A DNA stretch of 11,482 bases from Zoogloeaceae bacterium. GTDB lineage: Bacteria; Pseudomonadota; Gammaproteobacteria; Burkholderiales; Rhodocyclaceae. Both the position numbers and the translations under genes were made by a program. The notes under the pieces are model-generated. The model ran no database searches. It saw only the letters and a program-made list of their open reading frames with translations, and was not told the DNA's origin. How positions within the stretch are numbered: position 1 is the stretch's first letter; each line of letters begins with the position of its first letter. The stretch spans positions 1 through 11,482 of the forward strand of contig JAIRZG010000193.1 of NCBI GenBank assembly GCA_031267345.1, read 5' to 3'. This document shows, piece after piece, positions 5,852 through 11,455 of the stretch.

Positions 5852-6504
5852 TGTTCAGGGATCAGGGGACAGAGGACAGAGGACAGAAGACAGTCGATCA
5901 GCGAAGGCTTCGCCTTCGTGGTTTTGACAATCGGCGCGCCCGCGCCGCAAACCTTCTGTCCTCTGTCTTCTGTCCTCTGTCCTCTGATCCACGGGTTCCG
6001 GTCAAGACCCTTTCATTCGGCGCGGCGGCGCTGGCGGCGCTATTGACCTGGGAGGGCTTTTCGGAGACCCCCTACGTGCCCACCAAAGGCGACGTACCCA
6101 CCATCGGCTACGGTAGCACCTTCTATGAGGACGGCGCCACGGTCAAACTCACCGACCCGCCGATTACCCGATCGCATGCCGAAAAACTGGCGCGCGGGGT
6201 ACTTGGCCAGTTCGAGGTCGCGTTCCGGCAATCGCTCGATGGCGCTTCACTTACGCAATACGAATACGACGCCTATCTGGATTTCAGCTACCAGTTCGGG
6301 CTTGGCGCCTGGCGCGGCTCTTCCATGCGCCGCTTCGTGCTGGCGGGCGACTACGGCAAGGCCTGCGACGCCCTGCTGCTCTGGAAAAAACAGGCCGGGC
6401 GCGATTGTTCCCTGCCGAAAAACTGGGGGCCGCAAGGCTGCAAGGGCGTGTGGTCGCGGCAGATGGAACGCCATGCGAAGTGTATGGGCGAGGCGGCGAA
6501 ATGA
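5851..6504 (+). CDS. Endolysin (T4-type lysozyme) with an in-frame repeat insert
   Basis: A 217-aa phage lysozyme (glycoside hydrolase family 24-like) that cuts peptidoglycan at lysis. The catalytic region TWEGFSETPYVPTKGDVPTIGYGST has the general-acid Glu at residue 68, a GDVPTIGYGS loop and the later LTQYEYDAYLDFSYQFG segment. A short Ala/Leu-rich stretch (TLSFGAAALAALLTW) just before the Glu resembles a signal-anchor or SAR-type N-terminus. ATG 5851 overlaps the previous stop. Codons 5-46 are repeat copy 5, inserted in frame: residues read MFRD, then a low-complexity EDRGQK...CPLSS stretch, then DPRVPVK. Without it the protein would begin MFRDPRVPVKTLSFG and be 175 aa, a normal size. No ATG or GTG start lies between the repeat and the catalytic Glu, so the fused form is probably what is made. 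Confidence 0.9.
   Translation: MFRDQGTEDRGQKTVDQRRLRLRGFDNRRARAANLLSSVFCPLSSDPRVPVKTLSFGAAALAALLTWEGFSETPYVPTKGDVPTIGYGSTFYEDGATVKLTDPPITRSHAEKLARGVLGQFEVAFRQSLDGASLTQYEYDAYLDFSYQFGLGAWRGSSMRRFVLAGDYGKACDALLLWKKQAGRDCSLPKNWGPQGCKGVWSRQMERHAKCMGEAAK
5860..5989 (-). repeat. Heptad-armed structured repeat, copy 5 (core reversed, inside endolysin)
   Basis: Flanked by GATC at 5860-5863 and 5986-5989, giving a 126-bp unit (42 codons). The left arm is AGGGGAC, AGAGGAC, AGAGGAC, AGAAGAC; the core is reversed, with first-hairpin loop GGGC in the forward sense; the right arm is four GTCYTCT heptads. The lysozyme frame is open across it. Cleanest example of insertion at a single GATC: removing one unit rebuilds AGGGATCCACGG without loss or gain of bases. 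Confidence 0.92.
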
Positions 6505-7070
6505 ACGCCCTGCTCACCAGCGGTCTCGCCGTGTTGCGCGCCCACCCGTGGTTGCTCGCGGGCATCGCGGGCATGGCGCTGGGCGCGGCGCTCTCCGGCG
6601 GCGTCCTGCGCCTTTATTACCATGCTCGCATCGCGCAAATGGAAACGCGCGCCGCCAACGTGGGTCGGCGCCAGGCCGAAGCCGAAGCCGCCGCCCTTGC
6701 CGACATCCTGACCCGCCTTGAAGCCGCGCAGAAACGGGGCGATGAACTCACCCGACAACTGGCTGCGGCACAGACCGCGCGCCAGCGCATTGCTGAGGAG
6801 AAAGATCATGAAATTGCCCGTCTGGCCACTGGCCGCCCTTGTCTTGGCGCTGGCCTTGTCCGCCTGCTCAACGACCGGAATCAGGAATCCGGCATCAAGG
6901 GACGGCTGCCCACGCCCACCGGCCTGGTTGCTGACGCCGATTCCGCCGCTGCCCCCGATACCGCTTACGCTTCCGATGCCGACATCGCCCTCTGGGCAAG
7001 AAACGCCCGCGACGAACACGACGCCTGCCGCGAGCGCATTGCCGCCCTCAGAAATTGGTTTGCGGATTAA
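6501..7070 (+). CDS. Inner-membrane spanin (Rz-like)
   Basis: A 189-aa Rz-like i-spanin that, with Rz1, bridges the envelope and fuses inner and outer membranes in the last step of lysis. There is one N-terminal membrane anchor (PWLLAGIAGMALGAALSGGVL, residues ~14-34), then a long charged coiled coil (ETRAANVGRRQAEAEAAALA to EEKDHEIARL, ~50-112). A C-terminal periplasmic part has GRPCLGAGLVRLLND and ARNARDEHDACRERIAALRNWF, typical of prophage Rz-like proteins. ATG 6501 overlaps the lysozyme stop (ATGA). The Rz1 gene is nested in its second half in the +1 frame. The stop TAA at 7068-7070 lies just before repeat copy 6, so this protein is intact. Confidence 0.85.
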   Translation: MNALLTSGLAVLRAHPWLLAGIAGMALGAALSGGVLRLYYHARIAQMETRAANVGRRQAEAEAAALADILTRLEAAQKRGDELTRQLAAAQTARQRIAEEKDHEIARLATGRPCLGAGLVRLLNDRNQESGIKGRLPTPTGLVADADSAAAPDTAYASDADIALWARNARDEHDACRERIAALRNWFAD

Positions 7071-7197
7071 CGGGCGCGGCGCTGATCAGAGGACAGAAGA
7101 CAGAAGACAGAAGGTTTGCGGCGCTGGCGCGCCGATTGTCAAAACCACGAAGGCGCAGCCTTCGCTGATCGACTGTCCTCTGTCTTCTGTCTTCTGA
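6808..7197 (+). CDS. Outer-membrane spanin lipoprotein (Rz1-like), repeat-extended
   Basis: A 129-aa Rz1-like o-spanin nested in the Rz gene in the +1 frame, with GAGGAG at 6795-6800 before ATG 6808. MKLPVWPLAALVLALALSAC is a lipoprotein signal with the lipobox LSAC, so Cys20 is the lipidation site. The mature part is rich in proline (PIPPLPPIPLTLPMP), as Rz1 proteins are. After GLRINGRGAD the frame enters repeat copy 6 and adds about 36 low-complexity residues (QRTEDRRQKVCG... to CPLSSVF). Without the repeat it would end GRGADP with a stop overlapping the R start (ATGA). The new stop at 7195-7197 lies 3 bp before the R start, so close coupling remains. Whether the extended lipoprotein still works is not evident. 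Confidence 0.85.
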   Translation: MKLPVWPLAALVLALALSACSTTGIRNPASRDGCPRPPAWLLTPIPPLPPIPLTLPMPTSPSGQETPATNTTPAASALPPSEIGLRINGRGADQRTEDRRQKVCGAGAPIVKTTKAQPSLIDCPLSSVF

Positions 7198-7199
7198 TC
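7084..7199 (+). repeat. Heptad-armed structured repeat, copy 6 (core forward, shortest)
   Basis: Flanked by GATC at 7084-7087 and 7196-7199, giving a 112-bp unit, the smallest of the family. Three heptads on the left, a forward core with hairpin loops TGGC and GCA, and three heptads on the right, so the arms are of equal length and pair almost perfectly. Removing one unit rebuilds GCTGATCCATGA, where the Rz1 stop and R start overlap. Confidence 0.92.
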
Positions 7200-7200
7200 C

Positions 7201-7764
7201 ATGAATAAGCCCGCCTCCCTGCGCGCCGCGCTTGCCGCCGCCTGCCCGTGGCTGGCGCAAAACCCGGAAAACCTGCATGTGTTCGTGGAGGATGGAACTG
7301 TGCGCTCCACCCAATCCGGCGGCATTTCCTGCGAATACGCCTATACCCTGACGGTGATCATTACCGACTACGCCGCCAATCCGGATTTGCTGCTCATCCC
7401 CATCGTCGCCTGGTTGCGCTGGCAGCAGCCGGACATGCTGGAAAACTTTGACAAGCAGCGCGAGAACTTCACCTTTTCGGTGGATTATCTCGACAACGAC
7501 CGCAGCGACATCGAGATCAAGCTGAAAGAGATCAGCGAGCGCGTAGTGGTCCGGTTAACGCTCGCCAACGCGGAGCAAGAAAACGGCGCGGGCGGCATTC
7601 CCGTCCCCGTCCCCGATGGACTGACCGGCCCCGGCGTACTGGCGACGATTACGCACGTGGACGAACCGCCGGTTGATCCCTACGCGCGGGTGGGGCGCTG
7701 GCAATTCTGGATTGCGGATGTGCCGGAATCCGGACGCGAGGAGGACGCGCCGCCATGCCCATGA
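7201..7764 (+). CDS. R: Tail completion protein R
   Basis: A 187-aa protein of the P2 gpR family (155 aa in P2), needed to finish the tail so that it can join the head. Strong likeness runs from the first residues: KPASLRAALAAACPWLAQNP, then LHVFVEDGTVRSTQSGG, YTLTVIITDYAANPDLLLIPIVAWLRWQQPDM (residues ~56-88), and NFTFSVDYLDNDRSDIEI. The C-terminal VDEPPVDPYARVGRWQFWI part matches the gpR end. There is no Shine-Dalgarno sequence, because repeat copy 6 ends 2 bp before ATG 7201; initiation probably depends on the Rz1 stop next to it. In P2, R is followed by S; here no S follows and the end overlaps U. Confidence 0.92.
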   Translation: MNKPASLRAALAAACPWLAQNPENLHVFVEDGTVRSTQSGGISCEYAYTLTVIITDYAANPDLLLIPIVAWLRWQQPDMLENFDKQRENFTFSVDYLDNDRSDIEIKLKEISERVVVRLTLANAEQENGAGGIPVPVPDGLTGPGVLATITHVDEPPVDPYARVGRWQFWIADVPESGREEDAPPCP

Positions 7765-8189
7765 TGAGCCTGGGGCTTTTCCTGTTTGAACTGGAAACCG
7801 CGCCCTATCAGAGTTTTCAGCAGCAACTCGCCTGGCGGCATCCCGCCAATGCCCGTGTCGGCTTGCGTCCGGCGCGGCAGTTTTTGGGTAATGACGATGA
7901 ATCCATCCACCTTTCCGGCGTGCTCTACCACGAAATCACCGGCGGACAGGTTTCGCTGGAGGTCCTGCGCCGGATGGCGGAAACCGGAAACGCCTGGGTG
8001 TTGATTGGCGGCGATGGCGTCATCCACGGCTGTTTTGTCATCGAATCGCTGGAGATGACCTACACCGTTTTCAACCTCGACGGCAGCCCCAAAAAAATCG
8101 AATTCTCCCTGAAACTGGCGCGCACCGACGATGACGACATCGGCAACCTCGACCCGCTGACCGCCAGCGAAGAACAGATGGGCTGCTGA
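7755..8189 (+). CDS. U: Tail protein U
   Basis: A 144-aa P2 gpU-like protein, a minor tail protein linked to tape-measure and hub assembly. The N-terminal LGLFLFELETAPYQSFQQQLAWRHPANARVGLRPARQFLG and the SGVLYHEITGGQVSLEVLRRMAETGNAWVLIGGDG stretch follow P2 gpU closely, as does FVIESLEMTYTVFNLDGSPKKIEFSLKL. ATG 7755 has GAGGAGG upstream (7738-7744). A second ATG at 7761, overlapping the R stop as ATGA, gives MMSLGLF and is an alternative start. It ends TGA 8187-8189, just before repeat copy 7. In P2, U follows the tape-measure gene T; here it follows R directly. Confidence 0.92.
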   Translation: MPMMSLGLFLFELETAPYQSFQQQLAWRHPANARVGLRPARQFLGNDDESIHLSGVLYHEITGGQVSLEVLRRMAETGNAWVLIGGDGVIHGCFVIESLEMTYTVFNLDGSPKKIEFSLKLARTDDDDIGNLDPLTASEEQMGC

Positions 8190-8190
8190 T

Positions 8191-8331
8191 TTCAGGGGAC
8201 AGAGGACAGAAGACAGAAGACAGAGGACAGAGGACAGAAGGGTTGCGGCGCTACGCGCCGTTGTCAAGACCACGAAGGCGAAGCCTTCGCTGATCGACTG
8301 TCTTCTGTCTTCTGTCCTCTGTCTTCTGATC
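8191..8331 (+). repeat. Heptad-armed structured repeat, copy 7 (core forward)
   Basis: Six AGRRGAC heptads from 8194, a forward core (first-hairpin loop TAC, second GAA, with GGGTTGCGG in place of GGTTTGCGG), and four GTCYTCT heptads ending at GATC 8328-8331. It begins 1 bp after the U stop and ends 13 bp before the D start, leaving the ribosome binding site AAAGGAATCACC in place. Only the right edge has GATC; the left reads GATTTCAG. Confidence 0.9.
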
Positions 8332-8344
8332 GAAAGGAATCACC

Positions 8345-9400
8345 ATGCAACCCATTTGGCGAATCACCCTCGAAGGCGAAGACTTGACCGGCAAAATCCA
8401 GCCGCGCCTGATGGAACTCACCCTGACCGACAATCGCGGCCTCGAAGCCGACCAGCTTGATTTCACGCTGGACGATGCCGACGGCCTGCTTGCGATCCCG
8501 CCGCGCGGCGCAAAAATCCGGCTGGCGCTGGGCTGGGAACATTCCGGTCTGATCGACAAGGGCAGCTACACGGTGGATGAAATCGAACATTCCGGCAGCC
8601 CCGACAAGCTCACCGTGCGCGCGCGCTCGGCGGATGTGGGCGAAGCGATGGGCGAGAAAAAGGAACGTTCCTGGCATCGCGTCACGGTAGGCGCGATAGT
8701 CAAGAAAATTGCCAAAGAACACGACCTCGCAGCGGTGATTTCGCCCGATCTGACCGCGCAGGCCATCGCCCACATCGACCAGACCAGCGAATCCGACGCG
8801 AGCTTCTTGACGCGCCTCGCGCAGATGTTCGACGCGTTGGCGACGGTGAAATCCGGCAAGCTGCTGTTTTACAAGATCGGGCGCGGACGGACGCTTACGG
8901 GGATTCCGCTCGAAGCCGTCACCCTGCGCCGCGGCGACGGCGACAGCCACCGCTTTGCGTTCACCGACCGCGAGCACTGCGATTGCGTCAAAGCCTTCTA
9001 CTACGACACGGCAAAACGGACAAAGGGCGAAGTGCAGGCGCGCATCGACGCGGGAAAAAAGAAAAACAAGTCGATCGGCGCAACGGCGGACACAGTAAAA
9101 ACCTTGCGCCACACCTATGCCAGCAAATCCGGCGCCCAGCGCGCCGCCCAATCGGCGCTGGACAAAATCCAGCGCGGCGTCGCCAGCTTTTCGCTGACGC
9201 TCTCACAAGGCAGGCCGGAACTGATCCCCGAACTGCCCGCCAAGGTCATCGGCTGGAAACCGGAAATCGACGGCGCCGACTGGCTGATAACGAAAGTCAC
9301 GCACCGGCTGTCGAACAGCGGGTATATCAGCGAAGTGGAGATGGAGTTGCGGCTGGAAAGCGGGGATGAGGATGCGGGGGCTGACGAAGGCGACGGGTAG
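8345..9400 (+). CDS. D: Late control / hub protein D
   Basis: A 351-aa protein of the P2 gpD family, the trimeric baseplate hub (gp27-like) that sits above the spike; the 'late control' name is historical. Family segments are PIWRITLEGEDLTGKIQPRLMELTLTDNRGLEADQLDFTLDD (residues ~3-44), GSYTVDEIEHSGSPDKLTVRARSADV, IAHIDQTSESDASFLTRLAQMF, and a C-terminal LITKVTHRLSNSGYISEVEMELR. A Lys-rich stretch (AGKKKNKSIG) lies near residue 236. AAAGGA precedes ATG 8345. P2 gpD is a little longer (387 aa). The acidic GDEDAGADEGDG tail is terminated by a TAG that is itself part of a perfect palindrome, so the very end of the gene may have been replaced by that repeat. Confidence 0.94.
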   Translation: MQPIWRITLEGEDLTGKIQPRLMELTLTDNRGLEADQLDFTLDDADGLLAIPPRGAKIRLALGWEHSGLIDKGSYTVDEIEHSGSPDKLTVRARSADVGEAMGEKKERSWHRVTVGAIVKKIAKEHDLAAVISPDLTAQAIAHIDQTSESDASFLTRLAQMFDALATVKSGKLLFYKIGRGRTLTGIPLEAVTLRRGDGDSHRFAFTDREHCDCVKAFYYDTAKRTKGEVQARIDAGKKKNKSIGATADTVKTLRHTYASKSGAQRAAQSALDKIQRGVASFSLTLSQGRPELIPELPAKVIGWKPEIDGADWLITKVTHRLSNSGYISEVEMELRLESGDEDAGADEGDG

Positions 9401-9424
9401 GGGCGGTTCGCGAACCGCCCCTAC
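9397..9424. terminator. Perfect 28-bp palindrome over the D stop codon, probable bidirectional terminator
   Basis: GTAGGGGCGGTTCG at 9397-9410 is followed without a gap by its exact reverse complement at 9411-9424. The TAG stop of D is inside the left half. It lies between two converging genes and is followed by a short T run (ATTTT), so termination in one or both directions is likely. The form, a GC-rich perfect palindrome beginning GTAGGGGC, looks like a dispersed repeat rather than a phage-specific site (inference). Confidence 0.65.
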
Positions 9425-9429
9425 GATTT

Positions 9430-9464
9430 TGATCCCTGATCCCGCCCTCTGATTCCTGCCCCCT
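9430..9464 (+). repeat. Degenerate heptad tract, possible remnant of the repeat family
   Basis: Directly after the palindrome, TGATCCC occurs twice in tandem, followed by GCCCTCT, GATTCCT and GCCCCCT in a seven-base register. This resembles the right arm (GTCYTCT with GATC variants) of the seven repeats but has no core and no left arm. It reaches the end of the converging minus-strand gene. Confidence 0.45.
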
Positions 9465-10335
9465 ACATTGGCAGCGGGATCTGTTCGCCGTTTTGCGGTG
9501 AAATGACTTCCAGTACTTCGATGATGGAGAGTTTGCGCTCAAGCTCTACGCCGGTGGTGCTATAGCTGATTTTTTCCTGATACCGGCATTTCAGACTGTC
9601 ACCGGGCAAAATGGCGTGCTGACGGGCATGGTAGGCTTCGAGCCAGCCCTTGTGCAGCATCTCTACACGGGTGTTTTTATTGCCCCGGATGACCGTCCAT
9701 TGTGCTGACCCCAGCATGTCCGGCGATTTTACTTTGAAAAATTCGATGCCGGTATTCAAAAGGGTCTCTCCCGCTTCCGGTGCTGCTGGCGGCACGGTGG
9801 AAGACTGCGTCAGCACAATATCACCAAGCTCGGTCTGCACGCAGACGGCATCATGAATGCCGTTTCTGGCAACGGTAACGGATTCAAGGGCTTCGATGAC
9901 TTCTGCAACGGCGGGCGGCTGGTAGTGGCAAAGTTCGCCGGGCGCGGCGGCATATTCCGGCGCGAGGGTTTCAAGGGCTTCGCCGATGGCAGGCGCGTCT
10001 TCGTCGATACGGGAAAGCAGCAGGTATTTGCCCTTGACCAGCAAGTTTCCGATCCATTTGCGCCATTCAAGATTTTGCAGGCTTTCATCGGGAACGCTTT
10101 TCAACACCCGCGCCAACAGGATTTTAAGAGACGAATGCTGCACATCGTTCAGGATGGAAACCGGCTCAAGCGTGGTATCAATGGAGGGCAACAACACCGT
10201 GTCCAGCTTGTCGAGCGCCAGAATGAACTGCATGGCGCCCGCGAGCGTTTCCACCGCAGGCGAAACGCCTGGGCGATAGTCGATCACCAGCCCGATTTCG
10301 CCTTCCACCAATTCACCCGCCAACATTCGTTCCAT
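9463..10335 (-). CDS. Unknown 290-aa protein in the immunity-side block
   Basis: A 290-aa protein I do not recognise. It starts MERMLAGELVEGEIGLVIDY and appears soluble, with no signal peptide or membrane segment. The N-terminal ~110 residues look helical (ETLAGAMQFILALDKLDTVL, LKILLARVLKSVPDESLQNL, WRKWIGNLLVKGKYLLLSRI). The middle is Ala/Glu/Pro-rich, and the last ~90 residues look beta-rich (IEFFKVKSPDMLGSAQWTVI to GVELERKLSIIEVLEVISPQ). ATG 10335 is preferred over an in-frame ATG at 10374 because AGGAGAA lies six bases before it. Base composition is visibly less GC-rich than the tail genes. Placement behind the repressor suggests a lysogen-expressed accessory gene, for example exclusion or host-benefit; this is inference only. 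Confidence 0.75.
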   Translation of the reverse strand: MERMLAGELVEGEIGLVIDYRPGVSPAVETLAGAMQFILALDKLDTVLLPSIDTTLEPVSILNDVQHSSLKILLARVLKSVPDESLQNLEWRKWIGNLLVKGKYLLLSRIDEDAPAIGEALETLAPEYAAAPGELCHYQPPAVAEVIEALESVTVARNGIHDAVCVQTELGDIVLTQSSTVPPAAPEAGETLLNTGIEFFKVKSPDMLGSAQWTVIRGNKNTRVEMLHKGWLEAYHARQHAILPGDSLKCRYQEKISYSTTGVELERKLSIIEVLEVISPQNGEQIPLPM

Positions 10336-10384
10336 GCGCTGTTCTCCTGTACTGCCCGATTCTACATCAATCACTTTTACACCG

Positions 10385-10444
10385 TTAAAGCCCTTTCAGT
10401 TTGACGCCTTCCAAGTTGCTCATCTGGGATGCCTCTGGTGTCAT
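10385..10444 (-). CDS. Candidate 19-aa ORF with a strong ribosome binding site
   Basis: ATG 10444 is preceded by AGAGGAGGGGG, one of the best Shine-Dalgarno matches in the window, and the frame (MTPEASQMSNLEGVKLKGL) stops at TAA 10385-10387. It lies between the 135-aa and 290-aa genes on the same strand. It may be a small protein, a coupling peptide, or the remains of a longer gene; the only evidence is the binding site and location. Confidence 0.3.
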   Translation of the reverse strand: MTPEASQMSNLEGVKLKGL

Positions 10445-10494
10445 GCTGCCCCCTCCTCTATTTCTGGTTGCGTAAGCACCTTCATGTGAAAGGG

Positions 10495-10902
10495 TTATGG
10501 CTTGGGTGGCGTGATACGAAGGACTTTCCCTTCTTTAAGCTGTGCGATCTCTTGCTCAGAAAAACGCACAATGACATCCCAGTCCTTATGAAAGCCAAAC
10601 CTCTCCCATACTTGGATATCCGGGCTGAATTCAGTTGGAAAGTCTGGATTCCCATTATGGTGCATGTATATTTTCCCTGGTGGACTCCCGTTCAGGTAGA
10701 AGCAAAAAGATACATATTCCTTCTCCTCATAGACAGGTAGCATGAAGGCTTTGACCCGAAGTTCGCGCGGCTCCGTTGAACCGTTCATCAGCCATGCCAT
10801 CCCACTTGTCGTAATGCTTACGATAGTGCCCATCACATCTTCCGACACCTCGCCGCCTCGTTTGACGATCTCGGCAAGCGCCTTTTTGCCTAATTTGGAC
10901 AT
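10495..10902 (-). CDS. Unknown 135-aa protein directly after the repressor
   Basis: A 135-aa protein I do not recognise, starting MSKLGKKALAEIVKRGGEVS and ending VLRITPPKP. It is probably soluble, with an N-terminal helix of about 20 residues followed by likely beta strands (GTIVSITTSGMAWLMNG, LRVKAFMLPVYEEKEYVSFCFYLNG, GKIYMHHNG, DWDVIVRFSEQEIAQL). The last part reads like a short domain that measures or binds something, but no motif names it. GAGGGG lies 7 bases before ATG 10902. Its start is 16 bp after the repressor stop, so the two are almost certainly co-transcribed. Composition is less GC-rich than the late genes. Confidence 0.75.
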   Translation of the reverse strand: MSKLGKKALAEIVKRGGEVSEDVMGTIVSITTSGMAWLMNGSTEPRELRVKAFMLPVYEEKEYVSFCFYLNGSPPGKIYMHHNGNPDFPTEFSPDIQVWERFGFHKDWDVIVRFSEQEIAQLKEGKVLRITPPKP

Positions 10903-10918
10903 GAGTTACCCCTCTTTG

Positions 10919-11377
10919 CTATTTGCGTAACGAAATCAACGCCTCGATAAGGCGAGACATGGATTTCCCAATGGCAACGCTCGCAGCTTGCCCGAACCGT
11001 TCCCCGGATTGATAAGAAACCCCCAAGGAAGCAAACGAACCGAGAAGAGACAGGAGCCTGGCCCGCAAGAAAACAGGTGTGTTCCTAAAGTCTTCAAGAA
11101 GGCGATGCTCCTCACTGTTCTGTGCGACGTGCTCTGTCATCTGCTGCTCATTGGCTATGGCGACATCCATCGAGCCGATGCCCACCGTCAACCATTGCAT
11201 ATTCAATTTGAAATATTTGGCCAAACGAAGCGCTGGCTCAACCTTCAGGCTCTTGGTTTTGCCATCCAGCCAGTTGGAGACAGAAGGGGGCTTTACACCG
11301 GCAACCCTGGCCACGTCCGACAACGAACATTGATGTTTATGCATGAGGGCGCGGATTCGCTCAGATAGTGTCTGCAT
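10919..11377 (-). CDS. Xre-family repressor without peptidase domain
   Basis: A 152-aa regulator. Residues ~5-60 are an HTH_3 / Xre DNA-binding domain: SERIRALMHKHQCSLSDVAR, then VAGVKPPSVSNWLDGKTKSL with the recognition helix in PPSVSNWLDG, then EPALRLAKYFKLNMQWLTVG. This is the form usual for CI-like prophage repressors of proteobacteria. The remainder (EEHRLLEDFRNTPVFLRARLLSLLGSFASLG) may be helical and serve dimer formation. There is no S24/LexA-type self-cleavage domain, so RecA-driven cleavage of this protein is not expected. AAAGGA precedes ATG 11377. It probably holds the rightward promoter at 11426-11455 shut and controls its own operon. Confidence 0.85.
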   Translation of the reverse strand: MQTLSERIRALMHKHQCSLSDVARVAGVKPPSVSNWLDGKTKSLKVEPALRLAKYFKLNMQWLTVGIGSMDVAIANEQQMTEHVAQNSEEHRLLEDFRNTPVFLRARLLSLLGSFASLGVSYQSGERFGQAASVAIGKSMSRLIEALISLRK

Positions 11378-11398
11378 GATGCCTGTCCTTTAATTCAT

Positions 11399-11452
11399 CC
11401 TAACGCACTAAATTTTAGGTACGTATTGACACACAATGTTAGGCGTGCCTAA
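11399..11452. promoter_or_regulatory. Repressor operator region (TTAGG half-sites)
   Basis: TTAGGCGTGCCTAA at 11439-11452 is a near-perfect dyad (two six-base arms, two-base centre) overlapping the spacer and first bases of the rightward -10. Two more half-sites of the same word lie in the spacer toward the repressor: TTAGG at 11415-11419 and CCTAA at 11399-11403. Dyads with repeated half-sites between divergent units are the usual form of prophage operators. Binding by the adjacent repressor is inferred. Confidence 0.6.
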
Positions 11453-11455
11453 AAT
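11426..11455 (+). promoter_or_regulatory. Rightward sigma70-like promoter, PR-like
   Basis: TTGACA (11426-11431), 18-bp spacer, TAAAAT (11450-11455). It points away from the repressor toward the right edge and would drive early genes beyond the window. The operator dyad covers its -10 edge. No clear leftward promoter for the repressor could be named; a TAAAAT exists on the minus strand at 11417-11412 but without a good -35. Confidence 0.6.

Noticed and set aside
5986..6060. Alternative lysozyme start after the repeat (TTG at about 6043)
   Set aside because: No Shine-Dalgarno sequence, and it would remove the hydrophobic N-terminal segment; the upstream ATG overlapping the previous stop fits better.
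343..8331. CRISPR-like appearance of recurring repeats
   Set aside because: The units lie singly between genes up to 3.6 kb apart, in both orientations, with no spacers and no cas genes.
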